A stretch of 64,000 bases of DNA from Holtermannia corniformis (GCA_001599935.1 BCIJ01000038.1:1-64000); one strand, 5' to 3'; shown: positions 20,532-31,511, numbered from the stretch's first letter. A program made the numbers and translations. Notes: a model not told the origin generated them from the sequence alone.

Positions 20532-23500
20532 CGTCGAGTAGCCACGCTTGCCACTGGGTGCGGCCGATCGCGAGCTTCCGCGAGTTTCAAAGTCGTCATC
20601 CTCCGGCTCGTCCTCGAGAATCTCCAGCGTGCGTGGCTCGTTGGGGTTGACAGGCGATTGAGTGTGACTGCCGACAATCGCAATCGTCTCGCCCTGTTGA
20701 TCAATCTTGACTACATCGCCGTCCCTGTCCAAGTCAGCCAGAGTGTGAACAGCGAGGACCTACCTGATATGGCCGTCGAGGAGTCCTGACGCCACCGGGT
20801 TGGCAACCCGATCCCGCACAACTCGCGCAACCGCCCGCGCACCGTATTCCTCCGAGTAACCGTGCTCGGCTAACCAATCTTTGGCGGCGTCCGTCACATT
20901 GAGCGTGACACGACGGGGATCAAGTCGGGTTTGGATCTCCTTGAGTCGCAACTCGACAATCGATTTGATCATCGATTGAGGGAGTTTGTTGAACACCAAG
21001 AGCTCGTCCAACCGGTTGATGAGTTCTGGCCGGAAGAAGCGGCCGACGTGCTTGAGGACTTGCTTGCGGGCGTCATCGGTGACGGCGCCGTTCTCATCGG
21101 TGGCCCCTGGCTCGTACAGCGCCCTGGCGAGTCAGCCGAGCTCGAATCTGTCACATTCAACACACTCTGAGCCTAGGTTTGACGTCAAGCAGATGATCGT
21201 GTTCTTGAAGCTGACCTGACGACCTTGTCCATCCGTCAGTGTGCCCTCGTCGAGGATTTGCAAGAGAATGTTGGCCACGTCCTGTACGTCAGTCGAGCGG
21301 CTGACATTGTGATGAACCTACGGGATGCGCCTTTTCAATCTCATCAAAGACCTGTGATTGTAAGCGTCGACACGGCGGCTAAACTGCTGGACGCACCACC
21401 ACGGCGTATGGACGGCGCCGCACTGCCTCGGTGAGCTGGCCACCCCTGCATTGTCAGCTCGTACTCCCTGGAGTCACGGCTGCACTCACTCCTCGTAGCC
21501 CACAAACCCAGCCGTAGCACCAATCAGCCGCGACACCGTGTGCTTGTCATGGAACTCGGACATGTTGAGCTGGATTCTGCTCGAGATCAGCACTGCCCCG
21601 CCATCAGGATTCGTACGTACAGGGCACGACGCTCATCACTGAACAAGAAACCGGCCAACGCTTTTGTGAGCTCCGACTTGCCGACACCCGTTGGGCCCAG
21701 GAAGAGGAAGGACGCAAGGGGGCGACTGGGCGATTGGAGACCCGCGCGCGAGAGTCGAACGGCGTTGCTGACGGCCTTGACGACTTGGGACTGGCCTACG
21801 ACCCGCTGCTCGAGCGCTTGGTCCATCTGTCCGCGTCAGTACGATAATGAAGACCTGGGCAGCACGCACATGGACTAGTCGCTCCCGCTCGCCCTTGAGC
21901 AGGTTGGAGACAGGGATCCCAGTCGACTTGGCGACGACGCGCGCAATGTCCTCGCTCGTGACTCGATCACGAATCATCATGCCTTCCTGCTCGATCGCAT
22001 CGGACGCGGCTTCGCTCGGGAGCTGCTCGCGCAAGCCTGGGATGACCGAGTAGCGCAGACGAGATGCCTGTTCGTAGTTGCCTTCGCGCTGAACGACTTC
22101 GAGATCAATCTGCGCTTGCTCGATTTGCTACATCCATCATCAGCATCTGCCTAGCGAGGGAGACAAGGGGGCGCACCTCTTTGACATCCTTGATGGCCTT
22201 GACACGCTGCCTCTCCGTCTCCCACAACGCAAGCAGCCGCGCCTGCTCTGCTCGCTTCGTCTCGAGATCGGCATCAACCTTGGCCCGGCGGTCGACGGAG
22301 AACGAGTCCTCTTCGTTCTTGAGGGATTCACGCTCGATCTGGAGGGTTACAATCTCACGGTCGAGAGCTTCGAGTGCATCGGGGCGGGACTGGGTCGTCG
22401 TCAGCTGTCGACACCTAGCAATAGACGCACGCACCTCTTGTGACAGCTTGAGCGCAGACGCCGCTTCGTCGACGAGATCAATAGCCTGGCCATGTCAGCA
22501 TCGACGCATCGTTAGCTTGTCACCCACCTTGTCAGGCAGGAACCGGTCTGGGATGTAGCGATCAGAGTAGACCGCCGCTGGGAGAGTCAGTGCCATGATG
22601 TGCTTGTCCTCGAAACACTCACCCGTCACCAGAGCCGAGTCGGCAATGCCCACACCAAAGTGCACCTCGTACTTGGACTGTGACTGTCAGCTCCGTCCAA
22701 CGTGCGTTGCCTCCAACGGACCTTGAGTCCTCGCAAGATGGAGATGGTAGACTAGCTGCGTCAGTGCGTGCTATCTGATCGCCATGCAGGCTGACCGCCA
22801 TGCAGGAGACGTACCTCGACGCTCGGCTCGTTGACCATGACCGGCTGGAATCGCCTCTGCAACGCCGCATCCTTTTCAATCGTCTTGCGGTATTCGTCCA
22901 CTGCGAGCGTGAGCGGTGCGTTGGGAGTGCAAGTTGAGACGCACAGGTCGTTGCGCCGACCAGCTGGAGACCACGCGCAAGGGCAGGCTTGATCATCTGC
23001 GACGAGCGTCAGTGCTCTCAGACGCCTGCATGACACAATGCAACTCACATTCCCGGCGTCCATCGAACCCTCGGCCTTGCCCAGGTTGAGCAGGGTGTCT
23101 GTCATCGTCAGCTTCCCGTCTGTCCGCGCAGCTCGCCATAAGGCTGGGTTGAGTGAAAGACCGCGACTCACGCAGCTCATCAATAAAACAGATCACATCG
23201 CCGTGTTCCTCCTCGATATCCTTCAAGAGCGCCTTGAACCTCTCTTCAAATTGGCCTCGGATTCCGGCGCCGGCAAGTAGAAGGGAGAGATCGAGTGTGA
23301 GCAGCCGTTTGTGATGCAGTGACTAGCCAGGTGTCAGTGGGCTCGGATCTCGAGGCAAGGGGTGGTAGGGGAGGCGGTGAGATGGGACATGGATCGATTC
23401 GAGTCGGATGAATAGTGATATGCATATCCCGATTGGGATTGCTCAAGAGCGCGGCAAGGGCCAAGTGAGACGAGAAGCTCACCTCTGGGACCTCTTTCCG

Positions 23501-24067
23501 GACGATGCGGGTAGCAAGGCCTGTCGACGTCAGCCATCCGCTCTCTTCGCCGCCGCACGCCCAGAGCTCATGGCTGCGGGTCACGCACCCTCAAGGATGG
23601 CCGTCTTGCCCACACCCGGCAACCCAAGCAACACTGGGTTCGACTTGCCCCGTCTCGACAGGATCTGGATCGTGCGTCGAATCTCCTCATCTCGGCCTGG
23701 TCGGATCAGCCTCGTCGAGCTGGCGTGTAGCATACACACCGATCGTAGGGTCGAGCTTGCCCTCTCTGGCGAGCTCTGTCAAGTCTATGCTCTGTCCCGG
23801 TTAGCCGACATGGACGACTGAGCGACGACTCACAAACTGCTTGAGCGTCTCGCCCTTTTCTGGCTCCTGCTGCCCCGGGAACCTCATCCCGTTGAAGCCT
23901 CCTGACCCTCCTGGCCCACCCCCGGGCGGTCCACCTCTGCCGGGCGGGAACTGTGCATAGCAACGTCTGCTCGCCAGCACCGCTGCCGCCGCCGGGACCG
24001 CCCGGAACACGGTGCTCGGCCCTCGTCGTCCAGTCGATAGTCGTAAAGTCGTAGCTCTTCTCAGCAT
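20532..24067 (-). CDS. HSP78: Mitochondrial HSP78 (ClpB-type disaggregase), no stop before TMLH
   Basis: Start [20 protein letters not shown] is an Arg-rich presequence, then a Gly/Pro-rich segment and the fungal Hsp78 layout without the full ClpB N-domain. AAA1: [20 protein letters not shown], Walker [31 protein letters not shown]. Middle coiled-coil domain: [20 protein letters not shown] onward. AAA2: [20 protein letters not shown], Walker [57 protein letters not shown], and the C-terminal [17 protein letters not shown] and SGLLDGHIR. The normal acidic Hsp78 end is present ([12 protein letters not shown], about 20590), but no stop codon follows and the frame continues into TMLH. Hsp78 dissolves aggregates in the matrix together with mtHsp70. 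About 20 short introns. Confidence 0.93.
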
Positions 24068-25266
24068 GGTGTTGTAGTATACAACTTGTAGTATACAGCC
24101 TGGCGCGGCCTTCACACCCTGTTATACGCGGTGGTCGATGGCGTGGAGGATGCTCGAACGCTCTGGTGGATGCTGTCTTGTGCCTGGGTGACGACCGGGA
24201 ACGACGAGCCGAGGTGATCAACGACCATGATGAATGACATTCCATGCATGCTGTTCGGAATGGACATGAGAGATGGTAGCTGCTGACACGGTACTGCAGA
24301 CGGCCTGACAGCCATTGAAAGCTCTAGCGGCGACGGCCGTGACGGGTTCGACACCGCAAGTCGCATCGTCCTCATCTCAAAGTATCGTACAGCCAGCACC
24401 AACGTCTCTCGATGACCGCGGTATGACTTGCGATCAGCATCCAAACGCAGCAATTCAAAAGGTGTCAACACGTCAAGATGGACAAGCCGTCGCCTCGCAA
24501 TCTCCTTGGTTTCCTGCTGGCAACTATCACTGCAAGCTACCTGCAATCAACCCCGTCATCACCGAGATCACCGCGACCGTCGCCAGGTCATGATTGTACT
24601 CTAGGTCTGAAAGCATCTTCGAGATTGGCTCAGGCTCCCCGGCGTAGTCTGCCAGCACGACCAGAGTGCAGCACACGGTGCATCAGCATCCGGCCAACCA
24701 GACGTGCTTGATCACAGAGTCAAAGACTACCCTGATCCCAACTCTTAAAGCCCGGTCTGATGCGTCGACAAACTCTGCGACGAGACTAGCACCCGGTGTG
24801 CCGATACGAGACGCAAGCCAACCCTGCCCGCTCAAAGCACGTCCGGACCTTGGACCGCCGTTTGCGCCAAGGTCGAGCGTCGCACATTTGGGGTCGTCGT
24901 TGTAAACTGGCGTGGCGGGGATTGCGCCGGCGGCAGTGGCACGCAGCTGATGATCGCCGCGGACGACTTCCTCACACAACGATCGACACGCAACCTCGTC
25001 TCGCCAGCATGCTCTGCGCTATAATCTGCCTACGACCCCGACTAGTCATAGCCATAGCACGCTCGGTCGGTAGTGCCGTGCTACCGCTCAACCCGGTCCT
25101 CATCCCTGAAAGTGGCACGTGCAAGCGCAGTGGCGCTGACGTCGGTGGGCGCAAAATTCAAGGGCGGCTCTTGGACGAGATTGCAGGGGGTATAAGGCGG
25201 ACGAGCACGACGCTGGCCGGTCCCAGCTTCTATCAACCACTGCAGACGCTATCCACACTCGCAACA
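24068..25266. other. 1.2-kb intergenic region between two divergent genes
   Basis: Lies between the HSP78 start (minus) and the phosphatase start (plus), so it must hold two promoters. Short frames are open on both strands, but their starts are mostly non-ATG and no domain or intron chain was found. No heat-shock element array was convincingly seen by eye. Confidence 0.5.
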
Positions 25267-26441
25267 ATGTCAGAACCCGTCACCCTCAACCCCGCCGCCG
25301 TCCTGTTCGACGTGAGTGCAGCGAGCCGGATGCACCCCTTTGCTGACATCTCAGATGGACGGGACGCTTATCGACTCGTCGCCCGCCGTCGTGGCCGCTT
25401 GGCAGCTCATGAAGGAGACGTACCCTTTCCTCGACCTGGATCACATCCTCGCCTCGGCCCACGGCTACCGGACGACCGACGCTCTCCGCAAGTGGTGCTT
25501 GATCGAGGACGACGAAAAGCTCGCATCCGAGGTCATGCGGTTCGAAAAGACCATCCTGTCCGAGGCCAAGAAGAAGGGCGAGGCCGGCGGTCAGGGCATC
25601 ATCGCCTTGCCAGGTGTCAAGAGCCTCTTGGCCCAGCTCGACGCTGGCAAGGAGACTCGGGCCGGTAACGAGGGCTGGGCCATCTGCACGTCGTGTGAGT
25701 GGCGTGCTGTCGAGCCGATAGGCTCCACTGTTTGCTGACTCTTGCAGCGACCCACTTTTACGCATCGCAAGCCATCCCGACTGCCGGTCTGCCCGAGCCA
25801 AAGATCTTCGTCACCGCCGAGTCGGTCCAGAACGGCAAGCCCGCTCCCGACCCATACCTTCTCGGTGCCAAAAAGTCTGGCACGACCGCCGACCGGTGTG
25901 TCGTCGTCGAGGATGCTCCGACCGGTATCCGTTCAGGCAAGGCTTCCGGCGCCATCGTCTTGGCTACTTGCACCTCTCACTCGCGGGCGAGCTTGGAGCG
26001 TGAGAAGCCCGACTTTTTGGTGGATGACTTGACCAAGTGAGTGCAATTGGGACAGTAGCCGGGGCGAGTACATAACAGTGCTCGTGCCACCCCGTCACTC
26101 AACCCGCCCGAACCGCAGTTGACGCGCCCAGGGTCACCGCCGAGTGGATCGAGGGCGTCCTCCACCTTACGATCCAACAACCGGCCGACCGCGCCTCGCC
26201 CGCCCCCACCCCTCTCCAGACTCCTATCGCCTCGCGTGCTGGCTCACCCAAGCTCCGCGCCGCCAGCTTTGGCATGTCCTCTCTCCCCGACGCCGCCAGC
26301 TTTGCAAAGAAGATGCTCGGTGGCGGCCTCAGCAGGCCCGACAACACCGAGGGCGAGGCCGAGCAGACCCCTCCCCAGACCCCGGGTGCGAGCGACGACG
26401 TGCACGGCGCCAAGGGCCTCAAGGGGATCGGTGGCATCTGA
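25267..26441 (+). CDS. HAD-family sugar/glycerol phosphatase (GPP/DOG type) with C-terminal tail
   Basis: The catalytic motif I, DMDGTLIDSSPAV, is split by an intron between its first D and M (about 25312-25353). The cap region (ASAHGYRTTDALRKW, LPGVKSLLAQLDAG) is followed by motif II (ICTSS), motif III Lys within SVQNGKPAPDPYLLGAKK and motif IV VVVEDAPTGIRSGKASGA. This is the pattern of glycerol-3-phosphatase and 2-deoxyglucose-6-phosphatase. A further intron (about 26039-26131) leads to VTAEWIEGVL and then about 70 extra residues rich in Ser/Thr-Pro (PLQTPIASRAGSPKL, QTPPQTPGASDD) that the yeast enzymes lack. These could be phosphoregulatory, but that is inference. Osmolyte (glycerol) production is the likeliest role. 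Confidence 0.85.
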
Positions 26442-26828
26442 GCGATCCGATGCGGTCGAGCATGGAAGGGAAGAAGTGGATCATATCATAGACTGAATGT
26501 AGCGACTGATGCAGTGCAATCTCAATCTCTGGACCGGTGGAAGGCCGACGCCCCCTCGACGTTCCTTCGCTATGCCGACTTATTGCGACTTGCGATCTTC
26601 GCACTTCCGACACGGACCCGCTCTTTTCTCACCGCCGCGTCTTCCTGCATCTCGATTGCAACCCGCTTCCTTTGAAAGCTAGCAGATGCGAAGGCTCGTG
26701 GCTCTCGCCCCGGCTGAAAAGACGACTCACCGGTTGCCTTCGTGCACTAGAGTACTAAAGGCGGGCCTGTACCAAAGCTACCATGCCGCGCCAGTCTGCA
26801 ACAGCCACCCCGCAGCATCAAGCTCATC
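26442..26828. other. Intergenic region upstream of orphan gene A1
   Basis: 387 bases without a supported gene. Contains the phosphatase 3' end and the probable promoter of the first small orphan gene. Nothing else was recognised. Confidence 0.5.
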
Positions 26829-27206
26829 ATGGCATCCGTTTCTTCTATTCGACAAGGCATGGATGACGTCAATCGTCTCACGAACTTGACATTCACCGAA
26901 GAGGGCAGGGCGGAGATCGTGCGCCTGAGAGATACATACGAGACTTGGGTGGCCAGTCTGGATGAAACCCCCAAAACTCATGAGCAGGTCAGCCGAGAGC
27001 TAGGTACGGCATTTGCAAGCGTTTTGGCAGGCGGGGATGTCGATCGCAGCTGCGGCCATGTCATCCTCGCCCATGAGATGGCACCGGTCACGAGGTCGCA
27101 GATGAACTTGTCTGTACCGAGCTGGATGGCGGGTGATAGCTGGAAGAGAGACGCCAAGTTCTATTATGTCCCAGGCCTAGCGGAGTTTGTTAGAACCTGG
27201 TCGTGA
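26829..27206 (+). CDS. Orphan small protein, family A member 1
   Basis: A 125-residue intronless frame starting MASVSSIRQGMDDVNRLTNL. Its core TWVASLDETPKTHEQVSREL, then AGGDVDRSCGHVILAHEMAP and VPSWMAGDSWKRDAKFYYV, aligns with the two other family A genes downstream. Conserved positions are W..SL.....K(T/S)H......EL, GD..R, (V/I)I..H...P and PSW. There is no signal peptide, TM segment or known domain; it looks helical and soluble. The conserved pattern across three copies, not just length, supports a real protein. Function unknown. Confidence 0.75.
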   Translation: MASVSSIRQGMDDVNRLTNLTFTEEGRAEIVRLRDTYETWVASLDETPKTHEQVSRELGTAFASVLAGGDVDRSCGHVILAHEMAPVTRSQMNLSVPSWMAGDSWKRDAKFYYVPGLAEFVRTWS

Positions 27207-27517
27207 TACAGGTGCCATGAGTGTGCATTGAGATATGCTAAGCAATCCAAGTTCGCGAGATATCCTTGCGCTCGCTTCAAGATCACAGTGGGCTGCCCTT
27301 GCGCTTGCGACGCTTCCAAACAGCGTTTAACCATCGCGATGTACCGAGCTTCGCATTGGAAGCCTTTCTCAGCGCAGTTGACGAGCACCTTCGCGTTCAA
27401 TCATCGCGATGCGGTGCTGTTCAGCCAGTTAGCACCTTGTCCAAGGTCGCGCGAAGCTGATCCGGACCTTCGCATCGTGCTGCGACCTTTGCAATTCCTA
27501 CATATACCGGATGCAGG

Positions 27518-27892
27518 ATGGAAACCTGGCTCATCAACATGTCATCGAGCTCGATGTGCACTTGCGTAGACGCTTGTGGCCCGCATTGCGATTACGATGG
27601 CTCGGACGTCCTTGGCTCGATCGTCAGCGCCGCGCCAGAAGCGCAACGCAAAGCTCTAACTACCGCACTGAGAAATCAGATCTACAGATGCTTGAACGAC
27701 GATAGCATTACCAACGCAATGGTGCCTGCACAAGTGAGAAAGGCTATACGGCCGCACATCACCGATCAAAGTCTTGAGGACACCATCTTCTCAAGCGTGG
27801 AAGCCAATTACAGGGATCTCATGAAGCAAATGCACTTCACACTTGCCCAAGTTACGAAACACTGTAAATGCGCGATGGACCGGAGACGCTAG
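27518..27892 (+). CDS. Orphan small protein with Cys-rich ends
   Basis: A 124-residue intronless frame starting METWLINMSSSSMCTC (alternative inner Met at 27539). The N-terminus has a dense Cys/His group (CTCVDACGPHC) and the C-terminus another (KHCKC). Between them is a helix-rich region (PEAQRKALTTALRNQIYRCL, ITDQSLEDTIFSSVEANYRD). The Cys groups could bind a metal or form disulfides. It does not share family A's core, though it sits between family A copies. No domain recognised. Confidence 0.55.
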   Translation: METWLINMSSSSMCTCVDACGPHCDYDGSDVLGSIVSAAPEAQRKALTTALRNQIYRCLNDDSITNAMVPAQVRKAIRPHITDQSLEDTIFSSVEANYRDLMKQMHFTLAQVTKHCKCAMDRRR

Positions 27893-28327
27893 AACAGCAG
27901 CTGGCATGAATTTGATGTCTCGTTCGAAAAGCTTTGACTTGTACGCTGATCATTGATGAAATGCCCGGAGGGTCCGCTTGCAACACACGCCCGCAGCGCT
28001 CAACAAGGTCATCAGGCTTCGCACAGCCAACACAGGGAATAGCACCACACCTGCAGGTTGGACAAGCCACTAGCACTGCGTCCCCGTGCTAGACGCGAAG
28101 GCTCAAAGCAAAGGGCCTTGTCGCTGGTCTTCTGACCGTGAAGATCGAGATACTGCTGAGCTGGGTAATTATGCTTGGGCTATATATCCATTTGAGATGC
28201 CTTCGCTAGTTTGCTTGGCAATCAAATCCCGTCATCTCAACTTGTCAACTCGGACGAGAGACGCACAGCGCACACTGGTCAGCCCGCCACCACCCGACTC
28301 GACAGCACAGGTGGCATATAGCAACTC
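27893..28327. other. Intergenic region between orphan genes
   Basis: 435 bases with no supported frame; about 28150-28200 is relatively AT-rich with TATATATCC, a possible TATA element roughly 150 bases upstream of family A member 2. Confidence 0.4.
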
Positions 28328-28672
28328 ATGTCGTTCGAGTCTAAAGAGGAACAGCCGTTTCCAGAGCTCTATCGGGCGGTTGGATCAGACGAGATGGAGG
28401 GAGAGATCCTGACCCTAGCACCGCGGCTGCTGGGATGGTATCGTTCCTTGACCGACCAAAGCAAGACGCACGTCAACATCTCCGATGAGCTGAGCGCAAT
28501 CGTCCGCTCCGCCTTGCCCAGCGGCGACGTTGAGCGCAACAAGGTGTATGTCATATCCACGCACTTGGGTGCGCCAACATACATGCGTCAGATAGGCATG
28601 ACGCCGCCGTCGTGGATGACACAGAGCGATTGGGAGACGGCAGTCCTCAGATACTATGCAGAAGGGCCATAG
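28328..28672 (+). CDS. Orphan small protein, family A member 2
   Basis: A 114-residue intronless frame starting MSFESKEEQPFPELYRAVGS. It contains GWYRSLTDQSKTHVNISDEL, LPSGDVERNKVYVISTHLGA and PPSWMTQSDWETAVLRYY, colinear with members 1 and 3. It is acidic at the N-terminus with no targeting signal. The spacing of conserved residues (SL to K(T/S)H to EL to GD..R to PSW) is the same in all three copies. Function unknown. Confidence 0.75.
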   Translation: MSFESKEEQPFPELYRAVGSDEMEGEILTLAPRLLGWYRSLTDQSKTHVNISDELSAIVRSALPSGDVERNKVYVISTHLGAPTYMRQIGMTPPSWMTQSDWETAVLRYYAEGP

Positions 28673-28995
28673 CACGCCAACAAGTGGCGTGCCCAAAGCC
28701 ATGCATCGATAGTGCTTGCAGAACACACCCTGCAGTCATCAAAGCGAGACCGTCGTACAAACTCTCGTGAGCTCTCCCTCCTTGCTATTTGAGAGCGAGG
28801 AAGCTTTGTGAAAAGTGTTGGAAGCCCAGTCCACCCATTGAAAAGGATGGCAAGCAAAGGAACCCTTCTTTTGTCCGTACAATCAGGGACTTCGAACGAT
28901 TCGAAGTTGGCCGTGGAGCCAGGCCAGGCTACAAAGAGCCGCCACTGCGCCGTACGACTGGACCTCTGTCAGCCACCATCACTGTAACGATAAAG
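28673..28995. other. Intergenic region between family A members 2 and 3
   Basis: 323 bases. The frame of member 3 is open further upstream, but the first ATG that fits the family is at 28996. No other feature was seen. Confidence 0.4.
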
Positions 28996-29349
28996 ATGTC
29001 TTCAGCGTCACAGAAAACTGAGGACGTCAAGAGACTCGTATCATTGGCAGAGACTCCCGAAGGCGTAGCTGAGTTTCCGGCATTCTATCGGCCAGTCCGT
29101 GATTGGTTGAGCAGCCTGAACGACACCAGTAAAAGTCACATGGAGATCTTGGAAGAGTTGACTGCGTTGTTCGAGCGCGCGTTGCCCAACGGAGACAAAG
29201 AGCGCACCATGGGACATATCATCGCAGCGCATGGCACGATACCACAAGCCAAGAGGGTATTGGGCCAAGAATGCCCATCTTGGCTGACAGCAAAGTCAGC
29301 AGAAGAGTGGAACCAAGATGTCGTGAATTTTTACACCGATCAAGAGTAG
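28996..29349 (+). CDS. Orphan small protein, family A member 3
   Basis: A 117-residue intronless frame starting MSSASQKTEDVKRLVSLAET. Core: DWLSSLNDTSKSHMEILEEL, LPNGDKERTMGHIIAAHGTI and CPSWLTAKSAEEWNQDVVNF. It shares its motif layout with members 1 and 2 and appears closest in spacing to member 2 (EEL......ALPNGD against DEL......ALPSGD). Some upstream codons are also open, but the ATG at 28996 gives a start matching the family length. Confidence 0.75.
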   Translation: MSSASQKTEDVKRLVSLAETPEGVAEFPAFYRPVRDWLSSLNDTSKSHMEILEELTALFERALPNGDKERTMGHIIAAHGTIPQAKRVLGQECPSWLTAKSAEEWNQDVVNFYTDQE

Positions 29350-29709
29350 CGCTTTGGTCATTTGACACCAGGTGTAGCTCTCAGCAGTGAAGCCAGCGTC
29401 TTGATGCATCTCGATGCCATTCCTTGTCCGAATCAAACGCACAGAGCGTGCCTGGTGCAGTTCTCACGCCTGGTGAGCACTGGACACGAAGGCGAAGGCT
29501 GAAGGGACGCGATCGCCCTTTGCGACGCGGTGGCTGCGAAGACCCAACGTAAACAAAAGGAACGAGTCGCACACGGAAACATGGAGCCCAGCGACTGTCG
29601 ACGGTTGGCAGCCTGTAGCGAGCTCACAGCCTCATGAGAGCACGACGACGGTTCGAGTGCAACAGCCAATTGCAAAGGTGCTTACAGTGAAACTCTGCAT
29701 CTAGCGATC
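29350..29709. other. Intergenic region, converging 3' ends
   Basis: 360 bases between family A member 3 and the PDX1 stop codon, which converge. No supported gene; probably holds both polyadenylation regions. Confidence 0.5.
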
Positions 29710-31357
29710 TCAATACAACCCAGCGTACTCGTCCTTGACTTGTGATGCGGCGTGGCCTTCGGTGACGACGAGCTCGCTGACGCTTGGAAGGGTGAGGTCG
29801 GGCTTTGGCGGTGGGAGGAGGGAGCGGTAGGGTTCGAGGATCGAGTCAAAGTCGGCGTCGAGTTGGGCTGCTGTGCAATGTCAGCTCGCGGACGAAGGTG
29901 GGGATGGAGCTGAGTAAACGTGGCCAAGCGCTATACCGAGTGCAGCGATAGTCACAAACAGGATCAAAGCGCAATCAGGAATGACACTCACGGGTAGCAG
30001 GCACGATCGCTTGCGCGGGCGCCGTAGCCTTTGACAAGCCGGCGAGGATCAGACGACGGAACGCAAGACCATCGAGCGGTTTCTCGGGGGCGGCGGAGGC
30101 GGACGCAGAGGTGGTGGGTTTCTGAGGGGAGTCAGTCGCGTCTCTGTGATACGTGGTCGGAGGCGATGGCAGCCTATGATCAGAGCAGGCATTGAAGCGT
30201 TCGCTTAGTAAGACTTGCCAGCGCCGTTGGGAGGATGCGATCCAAGCTCATGTGGCTGCTGACGGTCGCCCGCCCCACTCCGACCAGCCCGCTCCCAAGC
30301 CAACTCACCTCGCCTGCGCGCACACCACTAGCGCCCATGATACCGAGGTTCAACTTCTCGGCCGAGCCGTACGCGTTCTTGATCTGGCCGAGGGCGAGCA
30401 AGACGTCGCCCTTGGTCAGCATGCCGTTCTTGCCGGTGCCCTTGAGCTTTGCGATCTCGGACGAGGTGAGGGAGGATTCCTGCAGCCTGGGCAAGTCAGC
30501 TTTGGGTACGCACTTGTGTTTAGGCAGAAGGGTGCAGGGGGAGATGTGAGATGGTTGGCTGTGGGTAGCCGAGTTGGTGCGTGCGAGGATGGAATGATCA
30601 CCCTGTTCAGAGCGCCCTACCACAACGGGCAGACGGCAAGATGACAGACCGTCACGCTCCCTACCACCGCAGACACTCACAATCGTGACACACTAGGGAA
30701 CAGCGGCTTGGCATGCTTGATCGTCTTGTGCTCGTTCTTTGGCGCCGCCGCTGGCTCCTTCGCAGCCTCTTGCTTTGGCTCTTCCTGCTTCTTCTCCTCC
30801 TTGGGGGCCTCTGCCTGCGCCACTCCTGTACCTTCAGGCGCCAGGTCCTTCGGCACCTCGATTGCTGCCAGATCGTCGCCTTCTTCAGCCAGTAGAGCGA
30901 TGATCTGCCCGACTGGCACCTTGGATGTCCCTTGCTGAACCTGTGTGCACGCCTATCAGCCTAGATGCAGAAAAGTGAAAGCGAAGCTGTACTGACGAGT
31001 ATCTTGCCGAGCACACCGTCGTCCTGTGCCTCAATGTCCATGGTCGCCTTGTCTGTCTCCTGCGATAGCCATCAGCTCTGACTGTGCGTTGGACGCATCT
31101 CGACGGACCACCTCGAGGATCACATCACCCGTTGCAAACGCTTCACCCTCCTTGATCTTCCATGACCCGATGCCACCTTCTGTCATTGTGGGCGACATGG
31201 CCGGCATCCGGAGAGAGGTCGTAGCATGGCGGACTAGTGCAAACTCAGCTCGGGTCACTCGGTGGGGTACCGAGCCGTTCCACACTCACCGAACCTGGAC
31301 GAGCTCGCCGCCGCCGACGATGCGCGCCCTAGCGACCTTGCGAGCTGCGAAGAGACC
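29710..31357 (-). CDS. PDX1: Pyruvate dehydrogenase complex protein X (E3-binding protein)
   Basis: Start [20 protein letters not shown] is a mitochondrial presequence. After splicing, [20 protein letters not shown] begins a lipoyl domain whose lipoyl-lysine motif is [15 protein letters not shown]. An Ala/Glu/Lys/Pro linker follows ([20 protein letters not shown]). Then comes the peripheral-subunit-binding domain [20 protein letters not shown] with [13 protein letters not shown], and a short C-terminus ending [11 protein letters not shown]. The E2 acetyltransferase catalytic domain with its HxxxD motif is absent, which separates PDX1 from LAT1. PDX1 tethers E3 (dihydrolipoamide dehydrogenase) to the E2 core in the matrix. 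About six short introns. Confidence 0.9.
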
Positions 31358-31511
31358 ATGGTTGTCGTTGTCGATGTCAACAAGAAAGTAGGGAATGAGG
31401 AAAGCAACTTCCGAGCCGCATCTGATTCCGCGGATCGTAATAAAATCACTCGGTAGCGGCACTATACATCCCATGCTATCCCTCCAGGCGTACTGCAACC
31501 TTGCATCGCCG

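Noticed and set aside
24340..24360. GGGTTCGACACC considered as a tRNA T-arm
   Set aside because: The flanks do not pair and no cloverleaf forms.
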